DNA of 64,000 bases from Gymnodinialimonas ceratoperidinii (GTDB lineage: Bacteria > Pseudomonadota > Alphaproteobacteria > Rhodobacterales > Rhodobacteraceae). Of the stretch, positions 50,409-59,107 are shown in pieces; within the stretch, counting starts at the first letter, position 1; every line of letters starts with the position of its first letter. Position numbers and translations under genes: made by a program. The notes under the pieces were generated by a model. It was not told the DNA's origin. It searched no databases and saw only the letters and a program-made list of their open reading frames with translations. The DNA is taken from NCBI RefSeq assembly GCF_019297855.1, contig NZ_CP079194.1:2901501-2965500 (forward strand). The letters run 5' to 3'.

Positions 50409-51395
50409 ATGAAAACCATGGCCCTCTCCGAATACGGACCCGATTCCACCTTTGCATTGACCGAGCTGCCAAAGCCAACCGCGAGCGCCGGTCACGTTAT
50501 TGTTCGCGTTCAGGCGACCAGCATCAATACAATCGATATGATGATCCGGAACATGGGCACGGACCTTGGCTTCGCACCCGCTGCCCCCGCTGTGTTGGGC
50601 ATGGATTTTGCTGGCACGATCGAAGAAGTCGGCGAGGGTGTGACCGATTTCGCCGTAGGCGACGGGGTATACGGCTGCGCCGGTGGTCTGGCGGATCTTC
50701 AGGGCGCTCTGGCGGAATACATGCCGGCGGATGCACGGCTGATCGCGAAAAAGCCGAAGTCCTTGTCCATGCGTGAAGCGGCGGCGATCCCGCTGGTCGG
50801 GATCACCGCCTTTGAGGGGATCAAGCGCGCTGGCGTAAGCAAGGGCCAGAAGGTGCTTGTCCATGGCGGTTCTGGCGGCGTGGGGCACATCGGTGTGCAA
50901 CTGGCCCGGTCACTCGGCGCGGATATCTATGCCACCGACAGCGGCGACGAACGTCTGTCCGTTGTGCGCGACCTTGGTGCCGAACCAATCGATTTCAAAG
51001 CGGAAACCGTCGAGGACTATGTCGCCAAGCACACAGGCGGTACAGGTTTTGATGCGGTGCTGGATACAGTGGGTGCTGGCAACCTGACGAACTCATTCAA
51101 CGCGGTCGCTCTGAACGGCCACGTGGCCACCACGCTTGCGCTGGCAGAACTCGACCTGTCACCGGCCCACCTAAAGGGTGTCTCGCTTCACATCGTTTTT
51201 ATGCTGATCCCGATGTTGCACGACAAAGACCGTGCAGATCACGGTGCGATCTTGGCCGAACTGGCACAGCTGGTTGATAGCGGCGCGCTGAAACCGGTGG
51301 TGGATGAGCCGCAGTTTGACCTTGAGGCGGTCGGTGCAGCATATGATCGGCTCGCCAGCGGTAAGGCAATCGGCAAGGTGGTCGTCGACGTGTAA
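50409..51395 (+). CDS. Quinone oxidoreductase-like medium-chain dehydrogenase/reductase
   Basis: A 328-residue MDR protein. An N-terminal GroES-like domain (VLGMDFAGTIEEVGEGV near residue 62) is followed by a Rossmann domain with the NADPH motif VLVHGGSGGVGHIGVQLARSLGA (about 142-164) and a C-terminal substrate segment. No structural zinc cysteine cluster is seen, as in QOR/zeta-crystallin types. The gene is divergent from acoA and shares its control region, so it may be regulated with the aco genes. It ends at a strong terminator. Substrate unknown. Confidence 0.87.
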   Translation: MKTMALSEYGPDSTFALTELPKPTASAGHVIVRVQATSINTIDMMIRNMGTDLGFAPAAPAVLGMDFAGTIEEVGEGVTDFAVGDGVYGCAGGLADLQGALAEYMPADARLIAKKPKSLSMREAAAIPLVGITAFEGIKRAGVSKGQKVLVHGGSGGVGHIGVQLARSLGADIYATDSGDERLSVVRDLGAEPIDFKAETVEDYVAKHTGGTGFDAVLDTVGAGNLTNSFNAVALNGHVATTLALAELDLSPAHLKGVSLHIVFMLIPMLHDKDRADHGAILAELAQLVDSGALKPVVDEPQFDLEAVGAAYDRLASGKAIGKVVVDV

Positions 51396-51418
51396 CGAAC
51401 CACAAAGAGCGTTCGACA

Positions 51419-51457
51419 TGACGCGGCGGGCTTCGGCTCGCCGCGTCATTCGTTTTT
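51419..51457 (+). terminator. Rho-independent terminator of the oxidoreductase gene
   Basis: TGACGCGGCG (51419-51428) pairs with CGCCGCGTCA (51439-51448) around a TTCG-containing loop and is followed by TTCGTTTTT. It begins 23 bp after the stop codon. Confidence 0.88.
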
Positions 51458-51615
51458 CGGAATAGGATTTCAAAGCAAAATTGCGCCCCAACCCAAACCG
51501 TTAATTATATCCATTAACCGAATTTTGATTAATAAATACGGCCATTTATCACGCGGATGCATATCAATAAGTGTTGTGCAGCAAAGTTGCTCCAACATAC
51601 TAAGGATGCCATCCA

Positions 51616-52526
51616 ATGTCCCTTACCTCACTTAACCAAGCCCGTGCCGTTGCCCGCCCAACCCGGGAAGAAATGCTTAACCGTGATATCTCTGTCCAAC
51701 ATTTCTGGAACCAGAACCGTGAACTGTTCGAAAGCGCCTGGTCGGAATGGCAAGCGGAAAACGAGGCTAAGCTACCCCAGCTGGACAGCTCCATTTTCGA
51801 TCCCAAACTGCGCGCGGCTGTGGAACAAGCTTGGGCAGATCCGACAGCCGAAGGTGCGGTTAAGGACCTTTGGAAAGAAGTATTCCCCGGCGTCTATCGC
51901 GCGCAGTTCTTCAACGTCGAACGCCTTGCGGCCTGCGTGAATACCTTGATGGCGTTGCCGATGCGGACATCCCATTGCGCCCCCCTTACGGGATCGTGTT
52001 GAACCGCGGTGGCGCCATGCTTGACCCGCGCTCCGAAGGGTATATTGCCGCGCCCGGGTTTCAGACCTTCTACCGCGAGATGATGGACGCCTACATACGG
52101 CCTGTGTCTCGCCTGCTGTTCCCTGACGTCGTGGGCTACGACACACAGACATTCGGGTTCTCTATCCGGTGGCAGGCCAGCAAGGACACATCCCTGCGCC
52201 CCCACTCCGATGCCTCTGCGGTGACACTAAATATCAATCTGAATCTGCCCCGCGAAGGTTATTCCGGTTCTGCCGTCAGCTTCATCGATCCGGTTTCTCG
52301 CCGCATTGAAAAACTGACGTTTGAGCCCGGTACCGCCCTGATCCACCACGGCAGCGTCCCCCATGCGTCGGAGCCGATCACTGAAGGCGAACGCTATAAC
52401 TTTGTTCTGTGGTTGTATGGCCAGCAGGGGCAGATCCCGCATCGCGGCATCCAAACGCCGCAAATCTCGGCCAAAGACAGGTGGTCGGTACCAACGGAAG
52501 AGTTTGACAACTTCGCGCCGTTCTGA
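51616..52526 (+). pseudogene. 2OG-Fe(II) oxygenase-like gene with a frameshift
   Basis: The first 110 residues (from ATG 51616, ending near VYRAQFFNVERLAA) are in one frame, and the rest (REYLDGVADADIPLRPPYGIVL... to EEFDNFAPF, stop at 52526) in another. A single missing base near nt 51940 would rejoin them into about 303 residues. The C-terminal part has the iron-binding pair RPHSDAS (HxD) and a distal HHGSVPHAS...RYNF segment (His and 2OG-binding Arg). A sequencing error cannot be excluded, but a neighbouring GNAT gene is also frameshifted. Target unknown. Confidence 0.75.
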
Positions 52527-52715
52527 GGCCGGGTTGTCCTTTAAGATAGCGACACATTCGGGCGGTTCCGGCCGCCCGAATACGCGACGCGGAAAACGTG
52601 CGGTACACCTGTCATGTAAGCTGCATTGAGCGTCTGTGCATCTTGCGTTTATCCTCATCAAAGGAGCCGCGACGCGACAAGAGCAACCAACGAACATCTA
52701 AAATGGACACCGAGC

Positions 52716-54326
52716 ATGGAAAGCTCTGCCAACGATCTTAGCCAGATGCAGCGGACGCCCTTGCAGGCGGACCATGTCGAAGCGCTACGAGAGGTTGGAA
52801 CGATAAGGACGTATGGCGCAGGCGACACAATCATTCGACCCGGCGATCCGATGGAGGAATTGCTTTTTATTGAAAGCGGCGAGATAGAGGTTGTGCATCC
52901 GATTACGCAGGACCGGACAAACGCGGCCACGATGGGGCCATCCCAATTTACCGGTGAAATCGGGACGCTGTTCGGTGCGGTGTCAATGATCCAAATGAGG
53001 GCGTGTGAAACCTCGACAGTGATCGTGGTCCAAAACAAAGACCTGATTAAACTGATGTCCCGCATCCCCGAGATGAGCGATATTATTCTGACTGTCTTTG
53101 CCGCCAGACGCCGCGGGAACGTCGAGCATGGACAAACCGAGCTTAAGTTGATCGGCGCGGATGTTGATAAGGATATTCAGAAGATCGCCATCTTTGCACA
53201 GCGCAACCGGATCGCGGCGCAACTGATTGATCTTGAAAGTGCCGAGGCGGACGCGGAACGTACAAGCTGCGATTTGAAAGGATGCGGACCAGCGGTGATC
53301 TTCGGCGGGCAGGTGATTGACGATCCGACCCCAGAAAAGCTCGCACGGACCCTGGGGCTTGAGCTGGTGATCCCGAACGACGAAGTGATCGATGTCCTAA
53401 TTGTGGGGGGCGGGCCTGCGGGCGTGGCGGCCGGTGTATATGCTGGTGCCGAGGGGCTATCCGCGGTCGTCGCAGAAGATATCGCCATCGGTGGACAGGC
53501 GGGCACGTCCAGCCGGATCGAAAACTACATGGGGTTTCCAACGGGCATTTCTGGTGGTGACCTTGTGTGGCGCGGCGAGGTTCAAGCGATGAAGTTCGGC
53601 ACCCGCTTTGCCATGCCATTGCGGATCGAGGCATTGGCCTGTCGCGATGACCGCTTCGATGCGACTTGTTCGAACGGGCGCGTCTTGTGCGCGCGCTCCA
53701 TCGTCGTGGCAACGGGGGTGCAATATCGCAAACTGCCGATCCCGCGATTGGAAGAATTCGAGGGCACAGGCGTCTATTATGCCGCCACAGAGATGGAAGC
53801 GAGGTTCTGTCGCAACTCCGAGGCCATCATTGTGGGCGGCGGTAGTTCGGCGGGGCAAGCGGCCATGTTCCTCAGCCGCGCGGCGGCGCACGTGCATCTG
53901 CTGGTGCGCTCCGGCAGCCTTGCCGCGTCTATGTCGGATTATCTGTCGTCGCGCCTTGAGGCCGACCCAAGGATCACGATCCACTACCAAAGCGAAATTG
54001 CCGAACTGCATGGCGACGACAGGCTATCCGCCGTGACGGTGAAAGACAAAGCCGACGGCACGCAACATCGCTATGACAGCCGCGCGGTTTTCATCATGGC
54101 GGGGGCTGCGCCCAATACTGAATGGCTGGCCGGACATGCTGCGCTGGACGATAAGGGCTTCGTTCTGACTGGAACCGAAAACGGTGGCCGGTCGCCATTC
54201 GAAACATCGACCCACGGCACTTTTGCAGTGGGCGACGTGCGGTCCGGCTCGGTTAAGTGCGTGGCGTCATCGGTGGGCGAAGGGTCGGTTGTGATGAGTG
54301 CGGTCTGGCGCCATCTAAACAGTTGA
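52716..54326 (+). CDS. cNMP-binding / thioredoxin-reductase-like FAD flavoprotein
   Basis: A protein of 536 residues with three parts: a cyclic-nucleotide-binding-like beta roll (about residues 25-135), a degenerate thioredoxin-fold segment (about 140-225, GQTELKLIGADVDKD), and a thioredoxin-reductase-like flavoprotein domain with GGGPAGVAAGVYA (FAD, about 235) and GGGSSAGQAAMFLSR (NADPH, about 380). The redox CxxC of true thioredoxin reductases is missing: only a single Cys (EARFCRNSE) lies near that position. ATG at 52716 is used as homology begins just after it, although its ribosome-binding site is weak. Possible role: a redox or nucleotide sensor coupled to oxidoreduction; unproven. Confidence 0.8.
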   Translation: MESSANDLSQMQRTPLQADHVEALREVGTIRTYGAGDTIIRPGDPMEELLFIESGEIEVVHPITQDRTNAATMGPSQFTGEIGTLFGAVSMIQMRACETSTVIVVQNKDLIKLMSRIPEMSDIILTVFAARRRGNVEHGQTELKLIGADVDKDIQKIAIFAQRNRIAAQLIDLESAEADAERTSCDLKGCGPAVIFGGQVIDDPTPEKLARTLGLELVIPNDEVIDVLIVGGGPAGVAAGVYAGAEGLSAVVAEDIAIGGQAGTSSRIENYMGFPTGISGGDLVWRGEVQAMKFGTRFAMPLRIEALACRDDRFDATCSNGRVLCARSIVVATGVQYRKLPIPRLEEFEGTGVYYAATEMEARFCRNSEAIIVGGGSSAGQAAMFLSRAAAHVHLLVRSGSLAASMSDYLSSRLEADPRITIHYQSEIAELHGDDRLSAVTVKDKADGTQHRYDSRAVFIMAGAAPNTEWLAGHAALDDKGFVLTGTENGGRSPFETSTHGTFAVGDVRSGSVKCVASSVGEGSVVMSAVWRHLNS

Positions 54327-54341
54327 ACCCAAGTTTAGAAT

Positions 54342-54634
54342 TTGACGGAGACCCTATTGCAAGTAGATTTTGAAGACGGCGGGACAAGCGGACGCTATGT
54401 CATCCGCACCGAGGATGGCGACGCCGTGTCGACCTTCTCTAAGGCTGGAGACAGGATCATTATCATCGACCACACCGAAGTGGACGACGCCTTGCGGGGC
54501 GCGGGTACGGAGAGGTGCTGATCCAACAGATTGTCGCTGACATGCGTGAGCAAAGCAAAAAGATCGTGCCGCTGTGCCCGTTTGCTGCGTCGCAGTTTCG
54601 AAAGCACCCCGAATGGGCTGACGTGCTGAACTAA
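54342..54634 (+). pseudogene. YjdJ-like GNAT acetyltransferase with a frameshift
   Basis: From TTG 54342 the frame reads LTETLLQVDFEDGGTSGRYVIRTEDGDAVSTF through IIIIDHTEVDDALRGAG and then stops at TGA. The adjacent frame continues as YGEVLIQQIVADMREQSKKIVPLCPFAASQFRKHPEWADVLN to 54634. The joined protein (about 97 residues) matches the short YjdJ GNAT family, whose acetyl-CoA loop is R-G-x-G-x-G; the frameshift falls in that loop near nt 54510. The gene lies 15 bp after the flavoprotein gene. Confidence 0.75.
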
Positions 54635-55084
54635 GTTTATAGAGCATAGCGAAACCTGAACCCTTTGGCGAACGCCTGACTTGCCATGAGGAGGTTGACG
54701 TAGACAAAATAGTAATACCGCCTCGATTAAGACTGTTCTTTCGACCCTTTCGCCGCACTGAACATTTTTCTCAAGTTGCTCAATTTAGTTTGCGTACGCA
54801 GCGAACTTCCGCTTCCCGCCCTAGATGACGAATACTACCGACCCGCCCCCCTGAAAGCCCGCCAAATTAATATAGCTCTGTTAGGGTTTTGGACTTCTTT
54901 CGACCGGTAAGCCTATTCGACTGGCGTCAGGCCAGCGAGGCAAGTGTGTGGGCGGCGGTGGTTGAAGTCGGTACGCTCGCAGCGATTTACAGGCCGGCGT
55001 GGCGCAGGTTGTCGAATAGGAAGACCAATAAGGCCCCCTTATGTTAGCCGGCCTTCTAGCGATACGTGCTTGACGAAACACCGT
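54635..55084. other. 450-bp gene-free, comparatively AT-rich stretch with an IS remnant
   Basis: The interval contains an IS3-family transposase tail (54860-54985). The remaining parts, 54635-54859 and 54986-55084, show no gene. Confidence 0.6.
54860..54985 (-). pseudogene. IS3-family transposase C-terminal remnant
   Basis: The minus strand encodes ERTDFNHRRPHTCLAGLTPVE, then an in-frame TAG (54913-54915), then AYRSKEVQNPNRAIL. The first block is the standard C-terminal end of IS3 OrfB integrases (xDYNxxRPHxxLxxxTPxE) and the second the usual tail (RSKxxQNxNRA). Everything upstream is lost. Confidence 0.7.
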
Positions 55085-55801
55085 TCACGCTAATTCCAGT
55101 CTTGTTTCGCCGAACTTGTACTCAAGAGACACCTTGGGATGTTCGCGGCGTACTTGGGTACGCCCTGACCGAAGAAACAAGTGCCAAGTTTGAAACTGCA
55201 TAGGATCAGGCTTATCGAAAGCTTGGCAGGCCAGCACAGCAATGTTTGGTGGCCCATCTGGATGACGAACTGACGTGTAGCGTATGAGCTCACAACTATC
55301 CTCTCGGACACGATCCGCGAGATCGAGGCACGCGTCGTAATTTTCCGGATCGGTCCAAAGAGCTTCCCCGGCTGACAAGGGCAGCTCGGTAAGATCAATT
55401 GCTACTGGAACACGAACCGATACACTGAATGCAGTGTATGTCCCCGGTTCCTTAGGCAATGGCGTTCCCGGTGAGCCCTCAAAGAATATTTTTCTTTGCC
55501 ACACCGTCTCCGCAACAACTGTAATAGGGTTTTCCGCGCCGTAGAAAACGCCGGGAGTTTCACCCATCCTGCGAAAACGAGAGTTCCACGGATATCGGCC
55601 GTAACGAAACGGAGTGGATAACAGGTAATCCAGATGTTGGCACTCTGGCGGGACCGGAGGCTTGGTAGTCTCGAGAATTTGCTCCAAAAGCTCCTGTTCG
55701 ACGCCGCTATCAACGAGTTTTGTCGTCGAAACGATGTGTTGCGCTTCAACCAGACGCCACACTTCGTTTGCGTAGGATTTATAGGGGAGCTCTGGTGGCA
55801 T
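55085..55801 (-). CDS. RES-domain toxin (NAD+ phosphorylase family)
   Basis: A 238-residue RES-family protein. Its core contains STPFRYGRYPWNSRFRRMGETPGVFYGAENPITVVAETVWQRK: the Arg, Tyr and Glu residues here are the ones expected for NAD+ handling, and FGETRLELA closes the fold. RES toxins deplete NAD+ and are paired with Xre/MbcA antitoxins. The cognate antitoxin gene directly upstream overlaps it but is truncated, see the next entry. The N-terminal extension (about 60 residues) is longer than in minimal RES proteins. Confidence 0.85.
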   Translation of the reverse strand: MPPELPYKSYANEVWRLVEAQHIVSTTKLVDSGVEQELLEQILETTKPPVPPECQHLDYLLSTPFRYGRYPWNSRFRRMGETPGVFYGAENPITVVAETVWQRKIFFEGSPGTPLPKEPGTYTAFSVSVRVPVAIDLTELPLSAGEALWTDPENYDACLDLADRVREDSCELIRYTSVRHPDGPPNIAVLACQAFDKPDPMQFQTWHLFLRSGRTQVRREHPKVSLEYKFGETRLELA

Positions 55802-55955
55802 CGAGATAGTTCATCACTCGCACGAGACCTTGCGCTGATTTAATTTCGTCCTTCGGAACAGCGTGGAGATGCGAGTTCTGGCTTGCCATCCAAGCCATCA
55901 TGGACACGCCGTCACCATGGACAATAGCATCCAGTGAGCGGAATACACGTACTAA
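55779..55955 (-). pseudogene. Xre/MbcA-type antitoxin, N-terminally truncated
   Basis: Only the C-terminal toxin-binding domain remains, about 58 residues: LVRVFRSLDAIVHGDGVSMMAWMASQN followed by DEIKSAQGLVRVMNYLDATRAPL. This matches the end of MbcA/ParS-type antitoxins (…RSLxAxxGGDxxxxxxWLxxxN…). The DNA-binding half is gone: upstream of nt 55955 the sequence belongs to the opposite-strand recombinase. The stop overlaps the toxin start by 23 bp, the usual order for this toxin-antitoxin family. Confidence 0.75.
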
Positions 55956-55964
55956 GCACGCTGC

Positions 55965-57404
55965 AAGCGCCGGTCGCATTGACATGGTCGTTGTCTACAA
56001 GATCGATCGCCTGACCCGCTCGCTGGCTGATTTCGCGAAGCTGGTGGATCGCCTCGAGGCCGCGGCCTGCTCCTTTGTCTCCGTCACGCAGGCCTTCAAC
56101 ACGTCCTCGTCGATGGGACGCCTTACCCTCAACGTACTGCTCTCCTTCGCGCAGTTCGAGCGCGAGGTCACGGCGGAACGGATCCGCGGCAAGATCGCCG
56201 CCTCGAAGAAGAAGGGGCTCTGGATGGGCGGCCTGCCGCCAATGGGCTATGACCCTCATCCCGATACAACCCGTCGCGAACTCGTGGTAAACGACGCCGA
56301 TGCCGAGACGGTTCTCCAAGTGTTTGCTCTTTACGAAACCAATGGATGCCTGAACGCGACATCTCGCGCTGCGGAGAAACTGGGTTTGCGATCAAAGCGC
56401 CGCGTCTTCTCGTCAGGTCGCACACAGGGCGGCCTGCCGTTCAGCCGTGGACAGATCCACAAGCTTCTGACCAACCCGGTCTATTGCGGCCTGATCCGTC
56501 ACAAGGACAAGACATGGCCCGGGCTGCACGACGCCATCATCGATCAGGACTGCTGGGACCGGGTACAGGCGATGCTACAAGACGCCAGTGCAAAACGGCG
56601 AGGCAGCCGGACATCCTCGCAGATGGCGTTGGCCAACGCTGCGCCGCTCCTTGGCAAGGTGAAAGATGAGACGGGAGATCGCTTAACACCCACACACACC
56701 CAGCGTCATGGACGCCGCTTGCGCTATTACGTCTCCAACCGGCTTGTCTCCGGTGGGCAGGATCCAGACGGCTTGCGGCACCGGCGCTGGAAGACGCAGT
56801 CTGCACCGTCGTCGCCACCCATCTTCATGACAGCGCCGCCCGTCATTGCGTGGAGCAACACGCAGAGGCCTCTGTGAGTTCAGCAATATCGCAAAGAACG
56901 CGAGGTCTCGCGGAAGAGATCAGGTCTGGCGGCATCCGGCGCGCCGTTCCACTGATCGACACCATCCTGATCGCACGTGGCAAGATCCAGGTCCGCATCG
57001 ACCGCACTGCATTATCATCCGAGCTCGGACTGCCTTACACAACACTCGCTCCGTCCTTGCTGTCTATCAGCGCCCCATTCACTCGCCGGCGGCGCGGCAC
57101 CGAGACGAAGATCGTGGCAGGCGACCCTGTGCCAGATCCTGACCCGACGCTTCTCCGCGCATTGCACTCGGCGCACATATGGGCGGCAGCGATGCGACGC
57201 GGCGCATCGCTCAAGGAAATCGCAACCGATGCCGGGGTCACCGACCGATATGCCGCCCGCATCATCCCGCTTGCGTGCCTCGCACCCCGCTTGCAGCAGG
57301 CCATAGTCGAGGGAACCCAGCCCGCGACGGTCACCCTTGAAAGACTGATCCGTCGAAAACTGCCATTGGACTGGGACGCTCAGGCGCTCACGATCAATGC
57401 CTGA
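55965..57404 (+). pseudogene. Large serine recombinase lacking its catalytic serine, frameshifted
   Basis: The recognisable part starts in the middle of the resolvase domain: SAGRIDMVVVYKIDRLTRSLADFAKLVDRLE, with the catalytic Arg of DRLTRS; the preceding 55 to 65 residues, including the nucleophilic Ser, are missing. A Recombinase domain (GGLPPMGYDPHPDTTRRELVV) and zinc-ribbon-region follow. Near nt 56770 (SGGQDPDG) a frameshift moves the frame to one running RLAAPALEDAVCTVVATHLHDSAARHCVEQHAEASV... to the stop at 57404, with the common C-terminal domain (LLRALHSAHIWAAAMRRGASLKEIA). Two lesions make activity very unlikely. Confidence 0.8.
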
Positions 57405-57767
57405 CGTTGTTGCCTGACCCAAACAGCGCCGTCCCTGTTCCGCAGAAACAATTCCCTGTTCCATGAGCAGAATTCCCTGTTCCAACGCGTAGGGAATTCG
57501 CTCCCCGGTCCCTGTAATCATGCAGAGATTACTTCCGGGAACAGGCTTGAACACCTTCGACTGACCGAAATTCCCTGTAAATCGCGTCTTATCAGGGAAT
57601 TTTCCCAAAGACCGCACCGAGCAAATTGGCCAGCTGAGACTGGCGCGATGTCAGCGCGAGAAACGGTGGCGACGGTGCGTCTCTGTCAAAACAGCCGCCC
57701 CGCAAGCGGCGGGAATTGCGCGGAAAATTCGTGCGCTTATGACACCGGGAAATGAGACAGGGGTCCG
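57405..57767. other. 363-bp gene-free stretch with short repeats
   Basis: Nothing convincing is coded between the recombinase remnant and the tRNA gene. The interval is dominated by the short repeat family at 57433-57600. Confidence 0.6.
57433..57600. repeat. Cluster of TTCCCTGTTCC-type short repeats in both orientations
   Basis: CCCTGTTCC occurs at 57433-57441, 57454-57462 and 57475-57483, a 21-nt spacing each time. Related copies are TCCCTGTAA at about 57508 and 57572, and inverted forms TAGGGAATT (57490), GGGAACAGG (57537) and CAGGGAATTTT (57593). The phasing of the first three copies equals two helical turns. Confidence 0.7.
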
Positions 57768-57857
57768 TGGCGGAGGAGGTGGGATTCGAACCCACGGTAC
57801 GCTTTCACGCACGCCGGTTTTCAAGACCGGTGCATTCGACCACTCTGCCACTCCTCC
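57768..57857 (-). tRNA. tRNA-Ser (UGA anticodon)
   Basis: On the minus strand the gene starts GGAGGAGTGGCAGAGTGGTC at 57857 and ends with the acceptor strand CTCCTCC, discriminator G and an encoded CCA at 57768-57770. The seven-base acceptor stem pairs perfectly. The anticodon arm CCGGTCTTGAAAACCGG gives anticodon TGA (Ser, UCA codons), the long variable arm of serine tRNAs is present, and the T-loop GGTTCGAATCC is canonical. It marks the boundary of the accessory region with the core genes to the right. Confidence 0.95.
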
Positions 57858-58095
57858 GCAAGGCCGATCGCTTGATCGGTCCCGGGTCGAGCCTCCCGGA
57901 TACTGAAGCGGATGTGATTCTGAAAGCCACTGTCAGCTGCGATCTGCACAAGGCGGCTTTTCAGATGCGAATCAGTGGTGTAACGTGACCAAAATACAGG
58001 CGTGGTCCGCCAACAGGATCACTGCCGGCATAGGCCGGTCCGGCAACGTCCGGGATAGTTAAAAATCACCTGCGCGCCTGACGCGTGGGGACAGA

Positions 58096-58989
58096 GTGCA
58101 GAGATTGAGCAGTATGACCCTATTCCGCCAAACGCCCCGATTCCGCGCATTTTCCCTCGCGCTTGTTCCTGTCATCGCCCTCTCCGGTTGCGTCGAGGAG
58201 GGTGGATTGTTCAGCTCTCGCGATGCCGATGCCGACGGTCCCGCGCCCATCGGCGCGACCCGGCTGGTCGAGCGTGACGTCGAAGCGCCCGAGGTGTTCG
58301 AGGTCACGACCGAAGGTCTCTGGGATGGCCGCCCCTCCCTCGGCGGCGTCTGGGTCGCGCACCCCGATGTCACCGACCCCGAGCGGGTGATCATCCGCAA
58401 CGACGAGAATGGCCGCTTCGTGATCGGCGCCCTGTTCCGGCGCGAGCGCGACAACCCCGGCCCCGAGTTGCAGATCTCCTCGGACGCGGCCGCCGCCATC
58501 GGCGCGCTGGCGGGCGATCCGACGATGCTGAACGTCACCGCGCTGCGCCGCGAGGAAGTGGCCGAAACGGCGGAAGCCGCCCCGGAGGCCATGGCGCCCG
58601 GTGAAGACATCGCGGCCTCCCTAGCTGCCGCGGAAATCACCGCCACGCCGCTCGACGGCGCCGACAGCACCATCGCCAGCGCGGCCGCCGCCATCGACGC
58701 GGCCGAGACCGCCCCGGCGGCCCCTGCCGCCGCGCGCACCCCTGCCGCCGGCGCGCCCGAGCGCCCCTATATCCAGATCGGCATCTTCTCGGTGCAGGAA
58801 AACGCCACCAACACCGGTCAGGCCCTGCGCAGCGTCGGGCTCGAGCCCACGATCTATGACCAGACCACCAACGGTCGCCAGTTCTGGCGCGTCGTCGTCG
58901 GCCCGGCCGACAGCACGCAAACCCGCGACGCGATCCTTGCCAACGTCCAGGACCTGGGCTTCGACGACGCCTTCTTCGTGCGCCGCTGA
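58096..58989 (+). CDS. SPOR-domain lipoprotein
   Basis: An outer-membrane or periplasmic lipoprotein of about 297 residues. A signal with lipobox VIALSGC leads to a lipidated Cys; an Ala/Pro/Glu-rich linker (about residues 150-220) and a C-terminal SPOR domain (YIQIGIFSVQENATNTGQALRSVG..., about 225-297) follow. SPOR domains bind denuded septal peptidoglycan, so it probably acts at division or in peptidoglycan turnover, as RlpA-like neighbours of DacA proteins do. Start: GTG 58096 has GGGGA six bases upstream; ATG 58114 is an alternative that also gives a good signal peptide. The carboxypeptidase gene follows after 118 bp. Confidence 0.85.
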   Translation: MQRLSSMTLFRQTPRFRAFSLALVPVIALSGCVEEGGLFSSRDADADGPAPIGATRLVERDVEAPEVFEVTTEGLWDGRPSLGGVWVAHPDVTDPERVIIRNDENGRFVIGALFRRERDNPGPELQISSDAAAAIGALAGDPTMLNVTALRREEVAETAEAAPEAMAPGEDIAASLAAAEITATPLDGADSTIASAAAAIDAAETAPAAPAAARTPAAGAPERPYIQIGIFSVQENATNTGQALRSVGLEPTIYDQTTNGRQFWRVVVGPADSTQTRDAILANVQDLGFDDAFFVRR

Positions 58990-59107
58990 CCCCGGCCCTG
59001 CCGCGGTGCCTAGGCAGCTTTTCGCGGGTCCGGGCACCCTCTCTTGATGTTGCGCGGGTTTCGCCTTTAGCTAGGCCCAACGCCACATTTGAAACGTTTG
59101 GGACGCC

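Noticed and set aside
54354..54758. 134-codon minus-strand frame
   Set aside because: Antisense to the frameshifted GNAT gene; no recognisable domain.
57433..57600. Possible CRISPR array
   Set aside because: Repeats are only 9 to 11 nt, vary in orientation, and no cas genes are present.
57592..57851. Short frames reading through the tRNA region
   Set aside because: They translate the tRNA-Ser gene and its flank; a common annotation artefact.
57768..57857. tRNA-Ser as integration site with a duplicated 3' end
   Set aside because: I did not find a second copy of the tRNA 3' end in the window, and the only recombinase is a serine type that does not usually target tRNA genes.
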